Of a DNA stretch of 64,000 nucleotides, positions 46,356-56,317 are shown piece by piece (position 1 is the first letter of the stretch; each line of letters opens with the position of its first letter). The position numbers were made by a program, and so were the translations under genes. The DNA is taken from NCBI GenBank assembly GCA_026119855.1, contig JAOWBW010001313.1, positions 286,651 through 350,650 on the forward strand, in the 5' to 3' direction. The DNA comes from Campanula takesimana (Eukaryota > Streptophyta > Magnoliopsida > Asterales > Campanulaceae). Below the pieces are notes generated by a model. The model worked only from the letters and a program-made list of their open reading frames with translations, did no database searches and was not told the origin of the DNA.

Positions 46356-47479
46356 ATGAGCAATAATCATAAGATGAAGGGCCTTTTAAAAGGCCTTAGA
46401 TATATTTCTCAAATATTTGGTGAGTGATTTTTCCATTTATATTTTTTGAATTTTTGTTCCAATGTTTTAAGGAAAAATAGTTTTCTTGAAATTGTTTAAA
46501 TTTCCTGCTAAATAATTTTATTTCTCTCTAATTATATGAATGTTATAGATGAGGAAAAAGAACAAGAAATAAAGATTGGTTTTCCTACGGACGTGAAGCA
46601 TGTGGCTCATATAGGATGGGATGGACCTTCGGTAGATTCACCGAGCTGGGTACGATTTTTTTTCTTTTCTTTTCGAATTAATTTTAATTTTTATCATTCT
46701 TATTCTTATACTCGGAATGATAGTCCAATTTTTTTAATGATAAATTTGATTGAAAGTTGAGCAGGAATTTAATTACTTTAATGAAGTTTAAAATTTGTTA
46801 TTAGTAGAATCTGACATTCTGATAGAAAATAAACGGTGAAATTATGAAATCTCGATGTTATATTTGGGCATGCAGATGGATGAGTTTAAAGCACCAGGAC
46901 CATATCAATCTGCTCCTTTAAATGGTACAAAAGATCCCCAGGAGGGTCCTGAAATCAAATGGGTTTCTGAAGGTTAGATTATTATTATTATTATTTTTAT
47001 TTTTTTTCGGTAAATAAATTGCTGGAGTATTTATTTTAGATTCAAGCCAAAGAAGTACCCGTAGTGAGGGTGAACCTGCTAGAGATAGAGAGCTTCCAGA
47101 AGTGCCAAAATCGCATCGCCATGCTTCATCAGAAAATATTGTAGTTGAATCCTTAGGGAAAGACAAAGAGGGGTCCACAAAGTCAAGGCAAGCGAGGAAA
47201 TCCAAAGAGAGCTCTAAATCAAGCCGGCGACTCCTGCAGCAACAAGAGTCGAGCGCTGCAGCACCTGAGTCACCTTCTTCAAAGAAATTACCAGACATCC
47301 CAAAGAAGTCGAGACGAAAGAAGTCAAAGGAGTCTGTGAATGGCGGGTCAACACGATCATCAAGATCAAAGGCTATCAACGATTCAGTCAGTTGTCCAGA
47401 CAACGAATGCAGATTTGGATCTAGCAACAATAAAGAGCTTACTTCGAGTATTGTAGATGAGCAAAGAGAAGTGAAGTAG
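46356..47479 (+). CDS. ROP-interactive CRIB motif-containing protein (RIC family)
   Basis: Four exons, 46356-46419, 46549-46649, 46876-46972 and 47040-47479, join in frame to 233 residues. The N-terminus KMKGLLKGLRYISQIF is a basic amphipathic segment typical of RIC proteins. Residues 31-44, IGFPTDVKHVAHIG, form the CRIB motif (I-x2-P-...-H-x2-H-I/V-G) that binds GTP-loaded ROP/RAC GTPases, followed by WDGPSVDSPSWMDEFK. The C-terminal 140 residues are low-complexity, rich in Ser, Lys, Arg and Glu (KKSRRKKSKESVNGG), and likely disordered. RICs act as ROP effectors on actin, microtubules and exocytosis at the plasma membrane. The particular RIC number cannot be fixed without a phylogeny. Confidence 0.93.
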
Positions 47480-47955
47480 TTGGGTTCTTTTTTTTTTTTT
47501 AAAGAAATTGGATAATTGTTGTTTTATTTTACATTTTTGATACTTGTAGCTAGTCACATACTTAGTTGAAAAAGAGAGAGTTCATTTTGATAATTTGAAT
47601 TGATTTCTTCTTTCTTTTATGGTGGAAGAATGTATTGTCCACACATGAGATATGATAATTATCTAGGATCGTTGCTATTTTTGCCCATTATATGCTCATT
47701 TTACATCTTTTCTTTAATTCGGTAATGGCGGGTTAATTCTTTAATTTGTCTCAATTTTAGTGTTATATGTCAAAAAATAAAATAAAAATTGATAATGCCT
47801 CGATCAAATTGTCAATTCTATCATTGGGATTATCTTAATAGTAAATATTAAAAGTGTCACTTGTATAATTAAGATTGTCAGATTGATAGCCAAAAAGCTT
47901 GAAGGATGATTCTTCATAAGACTTATTCTTACAAAATGAGGTAATGACAAATTAG
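47480..47955 (+). other. 3' flank of CRIB gene up to the Tat element
   Basis: AT-rich 3' UTR and spacer. The Tat retrotransposon inserted 481 bases downstream of the stop codon, so it may lie close to the gene's termination region. Nothing else seen. Confidence 0.5.
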
Positions 47956-47960
47956 GGTCC

Positions 47961-48605
47961 TGATGACGCCCTGAATTTCTGGGGTCACGGAGATAGAGCT
48001 CCAACTTTGCTGTCTCTTGATCCTGATCACAACACAAACAAGAACACCGTTAAGACCAATGCCGGGTTGGAATCCGGCTTAGGCCCTCGGGTGTGAGAGT
48101 AAGATCTCTGAGGAAGACCTAAGTAGAAAGCTTGTGAAAGCCTTGTGTGTGTGAATAGGATAGAGCACGTACCTGGCCCTTTGGGGCGGATAGGAGTATT
48201 TATATGAGTAGAAGGAGGAGGTAGGTTTAAGGTACTAACCGCCCTTGTACCGGATGGACACGCGGCAGGTCCTCATTGGTTCGGCCAGGGGAGTGGCTGG
48301 GAACGTGGCGTGTTGTCAGGGAAACCTGGTTCCACTACCAACCGTTATGGTGTGTCAGGTACGAACAGGTAACGTCTGTTGTACGTTTGTGACAGCTGGC
48401 TGCTGCGGGCTCCGGGCATGTGGTTGAGCGATCAACACGGGACGCTAAGAATAGCGGGAGGCAGAGCTACCTCGGTTATGAGTATCAGTAAGCCCGGATC
48501 TCTCGGGCTTACTAGCTTGCGGCCTTATCCGGTTTGATGTGGTCGAGCTCGCTTGTACTGGCTTTTAACCGGGTCCGGTCCGGTCCGTGATGCTCGGTCT
48601 TATAA
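47961..48605 (-). repeat. 3' LTR of the Tat element
   Basis: 645 bp, 99.5% identical to the other LTR by my direct comparison (3 substitutions). On the minus strand it should begin TGATAAGACC, but this copy begins TTATAAGACC, so the terminal TG is mutated. The internal sequence just before it on the minus strand, AATTAGGGGCCAC, is the only candidate polypurine tract and is weak. Confidence 0.95.
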
Positions 48606-49584
48606 GTGGCCCCTAATTCCGAGGGTCAGCTTATTTATGAGCGGCGCGAGGAGTTACACTTCCATGTCTCGACCCGGGCAAACTGTAGTAAATACGGGCA
48701 CGGAATATCATGGGACGGGAGTCTTACAATGGTGGTTGATGACAGGACAGTGGGCCCCACGAGTCAGGCTAGCGTCGTAGCTGTCAGGTCCTTGATATGA
48801 CAAGGAGCACGCTCATTAAATGCGAACCGTCATCGGAGTTCGAAAAAGCTGGTTCCCGCCTCTTCATTTTCGGGTCGTATGCCGGCTCAAAACCGGATCT
48901 GGGACTAGACCCGACCCGCATTGGGGGTATAAATAACCCTAACTGGCTTCGTTCAAATACTTTCGCCATTTTCAGAATATTTGCCCCTGCTTTCCTTTGC
49001 CACCTTTGCTTGCAATCTCTCGCGATTCCGCTTTCGGCGCTTCTTCTTCCAGACGGTCATTCAGGTAGTGCTTTTATTTTCTTTTGCTCGTTTTGTTAAT
49101 TTCTTGGTTCGTCCGTCCTGGGTATTTAGAGGCCTTCCTTATTGTCTTTTTGGGGTAAGCCCCTTAGCACCAGTTCTTCGGATTCGGGGAAAGAGTCCTT
49201 AGGTTTTTGATTAAATTCCTAGCCCCTTTCTCTGGAACCTCGGGTCCTTGCCTTTCTCAGAATTTTCGGGTCCATTCATTTCTTTCTAACAGGAAATATG
49301 AACGAACTGGACCTGGGGCGCAATCTCCGTCCTGACCTCTTTGGTTGTTGTCGACGAACGGGAGGGATTTATCGATATCTGATAAATGCCTGGAAGAGGC
49401 TTTCTTTGGATGCCTTCAAGACCATAGGAGTAGTCTATAACTGGGATTCCTGGATTCTACCCCTACTGTGGGAAACAGGTCCTCGGGTTCATTATGACTC
49501 AGGGAGGATGAGAGTTCTGGGGGTGAGGAGCAACTGGGCACTTTTGTTAGGGCCGTTTTAACTCGATTCCCTGATAATGTAGAT
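48606..49584 (+). promoter_or_regulatory. Promoter and leader of the antisense gene
   Basis: TATAAATA at 48928-48935 would place transcription start near 48960. A donor CAG|GTAGTG (exon end 49064) and acceptor TTTCTAACAG (ending 49292) could remove a 5' UTR intron. A short open frame, 49298-49561 (87 codons, starting MNELDLGRNLRPDLFGCC), follows the acceptor. I do not recognise it, and it could be an upstream ORF or an unresolved first coding exon. Confidence 0.55.
48928..48935 (+). promoter_or_regulatory. TATA box of the antisense gene
   Basis: TATAAATA in a GC-rich setting (GGGGGTATAAATAACC), within the element's internal region and pointing away from the nearby LTR. It supports transcription of the antisense gene from its own promoter rather than from the LTR, whose promoter points the other way. 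Confidence 0.65.
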
Positions 49585-52500
49585 ATGGCCGGGAACGCTA
49601 GGCGATTAGTGAGGCAGGGCGGAGACCGTGTGTCCTCGACTGGTCCGAATCCCTTGACTTGGATGGATACTCCGTTGAATGATGACTTGCTCAGTACCGA
49701 GCAACCGCAGGATATTCCAGCGGCCCCGGGCGTTGTGGAACTGTCTAGCGGGGACGAGGAATTGGAACCGACCGCTGAAGGTGACAGTTTCTTATTGGAA
49801 TATCACGCTTCGGATGCCGGGGAGGAGATCAACATTGCTCGTGGGCTTATCGACGAGCCCGTATCTCCCGAGACTCCCACGGACTCTCGCGGGCCAGATG
49901 AGAGGCTGGCCCCTGATGCTGCCCGAAAGTTGAGCTTGAGGCGCTCGCCGGTCCAGATAGTGAGTTCTTTCCCCGAAGGGCCGGACAACCGTGCGGTCAG
50001 TCAGACGGGGGCGTCTACCTCGGGTGCGGCCTTAGCGGATGAGGGCGAGGGTGATTCTGACGACGAGTTCCGGTCTCAGTATCATGTCGACCCAAAGGTT
50101 TATCTTGTGAGTGGTCTGGGTGAGTACGCATCGCCTACCGGAGGCTCCAAAATGACTTCTACCTTGGTCCGCGCAGAGAACTTGGCTTGTGTCTTTTACC
50201 CAGTGCAGTTTGAAAATGGGCTTCGCCTCCCTCTTGACCCGTTTATTTGCGAATTTCTGAACTTCGCCCAGTGTCTGCCTATGGACCTGACTCCCAATGC
50301 TATTCGTTATTTGGTGTCTTTCATCGTGGTCAGTCGCGTCCTCGGGTTTGAGCCCTCGTTGTCTGCCCTCCATATTTACTTTACTCATCAGATAACTGCG
50401 AGCTGCCTGAGCCTGAAGACAAAACCGCGCTCCAAGAAGATTTTTTCTGCCGCCTCTAACAAATTCGACCAGTGGCAAAGGCATCCTCTTGTGATCCAGA
50501 ACCGCCTGGGTTGGCCTTTTCCCCATCCTGAGAATATATCTCCTATCTCGGTTTCTCGAAGAAACTTTCCGGATCCGGAAGAGGGCCGTGAGTTGAGCGA
50601 GGCCATGGAGTCTTATCTTGCTCGCCACGCAAGGAGGGTCTTGGGGGAAGATGGGACAGTGGAAGCCGTGGTCCCTCAGGTCTTTGATGTACAGGCCATC
50701 ATAGATGATGAGGACCTTTTGATTTATGCTGGGGTGGCCCCGAGTCGTACTCCTGATCGCGGGTCTAGGGTTGATATGGTCCCCTTGCTGAGAGATCCCG
50801 ATTGGAGGGTTCATCAGTCTTTTGTTTTTGCTTCTGAATGCTCGTTCTGTAACCACGGGGACGCGTGCTCTGACCCTGGTCTAACCGGTCTCTCTTTGCT
50901 GTTATTTCTTTTGTCTGTGCTTATTTCGTTTCTGCTATCTGGGGGGGGGGGGCGCTAAATTCCCTTTGATTTTCAGGTCCCAAAGATACAATGCCTCCCA
51001 AGAGCGTGGCCGCTCAGAAGCAAGCTGCAAGGGCACAATTGGAACGGGAGAAGAAAAGGAGAGGGGACGAGCTTAATAAAACCGAGGCTCCGGGCATTAG
51101 GCTCCCGGTTACGGACAGAACAGATAAGTCCGGTGTAGCGGTGGCCGCACAGCCTGCCCTGACTCGCAACCTGCCCCCTAATCCTCGTCACGCAGTTGGG
51201 AGGGGTAAGGGATTGATTGGCACCGGTCATTCACAGTCTTCTTCTGACGCGGGCACAATCACCCCGGAGCCACAAAGAAAAAGATCTGCAACGGGAGACC
51301 CTCCTTTGCCTCCCAAGGATAAACAACAGAGGACCGAAGCCCCTTCGGCAGAATTCGCCGTGGTGTCCCCTGCCCGAGGTGGGATGTGTGCTACTCTTTT
51401 CCCCGTGGAGCTCATTGACGATAGAGAGCGGGCAAAGGAGTTTGGTCTTAAAGTTGCCCGATCTCCTGAGGTCTTTGGGGTTGACCTGCACAGCCGCCGC
51501 AGCAATAACGCTTATGTTGGTGACGGGTTGTTGCATCGGCTAAACTTTCCGGACTACCAACAGAGGGTTCTATCTACCTCCAATCCTGTAACCGCTGTTG
51601 GCCACGCCGGGCTGGCCCTGACCGAGGTTCGCCTTTTGCCTCTGGACCAAATTATCCCACCTTCATTCGTTGCCTCTCTGACTTTCTTCCTTTCTTGCTT
51701 GCAGATAGCCAATGACCTCCTCTACTTAAGCGCCCAGGCTAAATCTGATGCTTCCACCATTGCCACCAGGAATAAGGAGGTTATGGAGGCAAGGGAAGAA
51801 GCCGGTAAGTGGTCGAAAATCGCAGAGGGCTTACGCACCGAGCTCAAAGAGAAAGATGCGGAGGTCATGGGCGCGGTTAAGGAAGTTTCCCAACTGAACA
51901 ACGATTTGGCCGCGGAGCGGGGAGCTAAGGAGCGTCTTGAAGCCGAGAAGCAGAGTCTCGAGGCCCGCTGTGTTGAATTACAGAAGCTTTTGGATGAGGG
52001 GAAGGGGACCATCGATAGGTTGTCAACAAAGGTGGATGAGTTGGATGGACAACTGCTCGATCGGGTGCGATTTGATACCGACCGGGAGCGGGTGCTGCAG
52101 GAGGAGCGGGAGAAAAGCATAGAAGCATTTAAAGAGTCCGGCGAGCAGTCCGTGATATTAACGGACCAATATAATATGGCCGTTCATGCCGTAGCTCGGA
52201 ACTTGGCTGCCACGGGCAAGTATACGGCGCAGGAGATAGCCACTTTATGTTCAATACTGCCTTCCGACCCGGAGTGCTTTTCCGGCCATTGCTTGGTGCC
52301 ATTTTCGGACGACCAACTGCTGGATCTCCCGGAGACCGTTCGTGCTTTACTTCCTCCTGTCCTTCCGGTCACGGTCCCTGAGCTATTGACCGCCATTGAT
52401 GATCAGCGATTTCCTGCGAGTGGGAATGGTGTCCCTTTGGCCGCGGCCTTGGATAAGGTTTTTGGGCCTGGCGGCCCCTTTGTTGAAGGTATGGTTCTTC

Positions 52501-52625
52501 CCTTCTCCATTTTTGCCTCTGCTATCGCCGAGGCTTCGAAGGCTCCGCTCAATTTGGCTGTTGATCCTGACGCCTCTACTGCTTCTGTACCAGAAGTGGA
52601 GATCAATCCTCCTCTGTCCGGCTGA
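49585..52625 (+). CDS. Antisense accessory protein of the Tat element (spliced)
   Basis: Two long plus-strand frames become one gene by splicing. Exon A is 49585-50848. Intron 50849-50976 (128 bp, GT..TTTTCAG) joins codon 422 in phase to exon B at 50977. A second possible intron, 51627-51704, is 78 bp with acceptor TTCTTGCTTGCAG, so translation is in frame whether or not it is spliced. The protein would be about 950-970 residues. Residues about 200-270 (FENGLRLPLDPFICEFL .. LTPNAIRYLVSFIVVSRVLG) match my memory of the 'putative gypsy type transposon' domain (PF04195). The second half has a long coiled coil (51709-52130, about 140 residues, heptads rich in Glu, Lys and Leu) and an acidic tail. 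It lies antisense to gag-pol. The function of such proteins is unknown to me. Confidence 0.7.
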
Positions 52626-52940
52626 AGATCAAACCGGGCTGCGCCCTGGGATTTTTTGTAATTATTCTGGGTTTAGCAGACTTGAACCTCCAACTGTATA
52701 TTGATTCGGTTTTGTAATGTATCTCGTTGCTTTTCTTTTGATCTTCATATCTCCCTGACACTTATTTTCGTTGTCTTTTATTGCCTTTTTTTGCTGGTTG
52801 CCTTGGAGTTGTCAGCTACCCATCGTTTTTCCAGGTTATGGCCCCAGGCCGATTAATGTGGATGTGCTTTGAATTTAATGTGGATGTGCTTTGAATTTTC
52901 TACGCCTGATACTTATGACTACTTTTTTTGGCGAGCATAT

Positions 52941-53425
52941 GGTCTAGCTGGTGGGCGTATGACCGCGCATCGTTCATGAAGGTTCATGCAACGGTATTTC
53001 CCTTGACGGGCTTGCGGTCTAGCTCGTGGGCGTATGACCGCGCATCGTGCATGAAGGTTCATGCAACGGTATTTCCCTTTACGGGCTTGCGGTCTAGCTC
53101 GTGGGCGTATGACCGCGCATCGTGCATGAAGGTTCATGCAACGGTATTTCCCTTTACGGGCTTGCGGTCTAGCTCGTGGGCGTATGACCGCGCATCGTGC
53201 ATGAAGGTTCATGCAACGGTATTTCCCTTGGCGGGCTTGCGGTCTAGCTCGTGGGCGTATGACCGCGCATCGTGCATGAAGGTTCATGCAACGGTATTCC
53301 CCTTTACGGGCTTACGGTCTAGCTCGAGGGCGTATGACCGCGCATCGTGCATGAAGGTTCATGCAACGGTATTTCCCTTGACGGGCTTGCGGTCTAGCAC
53401 GTGGGCGTATGACCGCGCATTATGA
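52941..53425. repeat. 75-bp tandem array in the Tat element
   Basis: Units start at 52941, 53016, 53091, 53166, 53241, 53316 and 53391 (last one partial), about 6.5 copies at over 90% identity. Each holds GGTCTAGCTCGTGGGCGTAT, GACCGCGCATCGTGCATGAA and GGTTCATGCAACGGTATTTC. The sub-palindrome TGCATGAAGGTTCATGCA can form a hairpin. The 75-bp period is a multiple of three, so frames stay open on both strands; I regard those frames as spurious. A 22-bp direct duplication (AATGTGGATGTGCTTTGAAT) lies just before at 52855-52898. Confidence 0.95.
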
Positions 53426-53575
53426 GTGAAGCGTACTTTAGTTTCTGAGGACAGCAGTATTATTTACTTCACTCGAACAGATTACATTGTGATTTTGTTA
53501 TAATACATGAGTAATTCCACAATTTCTAAATGCTATTGATTGCAAAAAGATTTTTAAGGTCTACAAATCTGTCTT

Positions 53576-56317
53576 CTAAAGGTAATACTTCTTCAGATGA
53601 TCACTATGCCAGGCGTTTTTCAAGTCTTTTCCTTCTGCTGTTAGAAGCCTGTAGGTTCCCTCTTTGATCACGCGGGCAATTTGATAAGGGCCTTCCCAGT
53701 TGGGCGAAAGCTTGTTGTATCCGGGCTGCCTTCCTGTGACTTCAACTTTCCTCAGAACCCAGTCTCCCACGGCAAACGATCTCTTGTTCACCCTTTTGTC
53801 GTGATGAACTTTGGCCTTCTGCTTATAATTGACCATCTTTGTTCGTGCTTCCAACCGTTTTTCTTCGGTAGAGTCTAAGTCTTTTCTGCGGGCTCCCTCA
53901 TTCTCTGTTTCGTTGAATTGGGCGACCCTATAGGTAGGCAAGGCTACTTCCACAGGTGCGACCGCCTCCGATCCATATGTCAGGGAAAAAGGGGTTTCTC
54001 CCGTTGAGTTCCTTGTTGTGGTTCGGACAACCCACAAAGCAGTACTGAGCTCTTCCATCCAGCGACCACTCCTTCCCTTCAAACTTTTGTGCAAAGCGGT
54101 CATTAGCAACTTGTTCGCGGCCTCGGCCTGTCCATTTCCCTGCGGTCTTGCGACTGAGGATTGTCGGTGTTCTACGTTGAGTCTCTTGCACTCCGCCGTA
54201 AACTTGCTTTGAAATTGGGGTCCGTGATCGGAGACAATGGCTCGCGGTAGACCAAACCGACAGAATATGTGATCGTGGATGAACTTGATGATACTTGCTT
54301 CCGTAGTACTAGTCAGTGCTTTTGCCTCAACCCATTTTGTGAAATAATCCACTGCGACTACTACCATTTGCGCCCCTCCGGGCGCTTTGGGATAAGGCCC
54401 AATCAAATCAATCCCCCACATGTCAAATGGCCAAGTTGGGACTACTAAATTCTGCTCGGTGGACGGCTGCCTTGGTATGTTGGCGAACCTCTGGCATTGA
54501 TCACATTTGCGGACGTAGTCTTCTGCGTCTCTTTTCATTGTTGGCCAATAATACCCGAGGAATCTTATTTTGTCGGATAGTGTCCGGGCTCCGGGATGCC
54601 CTCCACACACGCCTTCATGGACTTCGTATAACAGGTTAGTGACTGTTTCGGACTTGACACACCTCAGCAGTGGTTTGGTGAAGGATCTCCGATAAAGAAC
54701 GCCATCAATGATCCTGTATCTAGCGGCCTGTTTCGTCAAAACTTTTGCTCGATCCGAATCGCTGGGAAGGATCTCCTTCTCTATGTATTCCATAATCTCG
54801 TCTACCCAATCCTTCTCGGGCTCCCCTATTTGGTGGATCTCTACCCTGTCAATGGCCGGGCGTTCCGTAAATTCTATCCAGCAGTCCACGCTGAGCTTGG
54901 CAATGTCCTCGTTTGTGATCCTGGAAAGCAAGTCCGCCTCGGAATTTTCAGCTCGGTTAACTTGGTTCAGCTCATAGTATTCGAATTCCTTCAACAAGTC
55001 TGTCGCGAGATCCTTGTATTTAACCAAAACCGGGTGATTTGTTTCGTATTCCCCTTTCACCTGGTTTATTACTAGTTGTGAGTCACTCTTTACGACCAGC
55101 TTTGATACTTTCATGTCCCGGGATAATTCCAAACCTGCTATCAATGCCTCGTATTCGGCCTGATTGTTTGAGACCACGAACTTAAATCTCAAGGCTCGCT
55201 TGAACCTTTGACCCTCCGGGGCGGTCAAGAGAATACCGGCGCCGCTGACAGTCTTTCCCGCGGATCCATCCACACTTAACGACCAGCAATTTTCCGGTCT
55301 CTCCCCTGTGCCTATTGCCTTCTCGCCTCTCTTTTTCTTCGTCTTTGCGGGTTGGGTTTTGTCCGGCACGCTCTCCTTTGATTCAAATGTGGTCTCTGCT
55401 ATAAAGTCCGCCAGTGCCTGTGCCTTGATGGCTTTCCGCGGGGAGTAGGTAATCTGGAATTCAGTCAGCTCAATGGACCACGATAGCATTCTCCCCGAGG
55501 ATTCGGGCTTATGGAGTATCTTTTTCAGCGGGGTGTCTGAATAAACCGTGATGGGGTGGGCGATGAAGTATGCCCGCAGCTTCCGAGCGGCCACGAGCAA
55601 GGCGAAAGCTAGCTTTTCAATGTTTAGATAGCGGCCTTCTACAGCAGAAAGTGCCTTGGAGACATAATACACGGGTTTCTGAAGTTTGCCCTCTTCCCTC
55701 ACCAAAACAGCGGCCACTGCATAATCTGTTGCGGCCAAGAAAACATAGAGTTCCTCCCCTAATACCGGGCTGCTCAACAGCGGCGGCTTTCCCAGGTAAG
55801 CTTTTATTTGCTCGAAAGCGTTCTGGCAGTCCTCGTTCCACTCGAAGCCCTTCTCTCCTCCTCCTTTTAAAGTTTTGAAGAAAGGTAGGCACTTTTCGGC
55901 TGACTTAGCAATGAATCTTCCCAAAGCCGTAATGCGGCCATTAAGCTTCTGCACCTCTTTAACGCATCTGGGGGGCTGCATGCTTATCAACGCCGTGATT
56001 TTCTCGGGGTTTGCTTCGATCCCTCTTTGGTTTACCATGAACCCCAAAAATTTTCCTGCCTTTACTCCGAAAGCGCACTTGGAGGGATTAAGCTTCATAT
56101 TATTTTCCCGGAGGCTGGTGAAGGTTTCTGCCATATCAATGTCGTGAGAGGTCTCCTTGGTCTTGATAACCATATCGTCGATGTAAGCCTCCAGGTTCCG
56201 GCCTAATTGATCATCAAAGACGATTCCTACCATCCTTTGATACGTACCGCCCGCGTTCTTGAGCCCAAATGGCATGTTGTTAAATGTGTAAGTTTTGCCC
56301 GCGCATAGAAAGCGCAT
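53576..56317 (-). CDS. Pol, 3' part: RT (C-terminal), RNase H, aRNase H, integrase
   Basis: The 913-codon frame starts inside reverse transcriptase (MPFGLKNAGGTYQRM at the start, catalytic YIDD at about 45-48). RNase H follows at about 180-310. A second, archaeal-type RNase H is at about 345-465 (LSVDGSAGKTVSGAGI, NNQAEYEALIAGL, KSDSQLVINQ). Integrase has the HHCC zinc region (VHEGVCGGH .. CDQCQR, about 565-605), the core Asp at about 635 (WGIDLIGPYP), Asp at about 695 (SDHGPQF) and Glu at about 731 (GQAEAANK), and a C-terminal region ending HSDHLKKYYL. All catalytic residues in this part look intact. It is offset in frame from the upstream gag-pol frame (see 56227-58683). Confidence 0.93.
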   Translation of the reverse strand: MRFLCAGKTYTFNNMPFGLKNAGGTYQRMVGIVFDDQLGRNLEAYIDDMVIKTKETSHDIDMAETFTSLRENNMKLNPSKCAFGVKAGKFLGFMVNQRGIEANPEKITALISMQPPRCVKEVQKLNGRITALGRFIAKSAEKCLPFFKTLKGGGEKGFEWNEDCQNAFEQIKAYLGKPPLLSSPVLGEELYVFLAATDYAVAAVLVREEGKLQKPVYYVSKALSAVEGRYLNIEKLAFALLVAARKLRAYFIAHPITVYSDTPLKKILHKPESSGRMLSWSIELTEFQITYSPRKAIKAQALADFIAETTFESKESVPDKTQPAKTKKKRGEKAIGTGERPENCWSLSVDGSAGKTVSGAGILLTAPEGQRFKRALRFKFVVSNNQAEYEALIAGLELSRDMKVSKLVVKSDSQLVINQVKGEYETNHPVLVKYKDLATDLLKEFEYYELNQVNRAENSEADLLSRITNEDIAKLSVDCWIEFTERPAIDRVEIHQIGEPEKDWVDEIMEYIEKEILPSDSDRAKVLTKQAARYRIIDGVLYRRSFTKPLLRCVKSETVTNLLYEVHEGVCGGHPGARTLSDKIRFLGYYWPTMKRDAEDYVRKCDQCQRFANIPRQPSTEQNLVVPTWPFDMWGIDLIGPYPKAPGGAQMVVVAVDYFTKWVEAKALTSTTEASIIKFIHDHIFCRFGLPRAIVSDHGPQFQSKFTAECKRLNVEHRQSSVARPQGNGQAEAANKLLMTALHKSLKGRSGRWMEELSTALWVVRTTTRNSTGETPFSLTYGSEAVAPVEVALPTYRVAQFNETENEGARRKDLDSTEEKRLEARTKMVNYKQKAKVHHDKRVNKRSFAVGDWVLRKVEVTGRQPGYNKLSPNWEGPYQIARVIKEGTYRLLTAEGKDLKNAWHSDHLKKYYL

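Noticed and set aside
50032..50856. 274-codon minus-strand frame opposite the antisense gene
   Set aside because: No similarity; GC-rich coding DNA often leaves the opposite frame open, and the plus-strand frame has the recognisable domain and splice sites.
52919..53425. Open frames of 122 and 165 codons on opposite strands over the 75-bp array
   Set aside because: They exist only because the 75-bp unit is a multiple of three and lacks stops; no protein similarity and no gene context.
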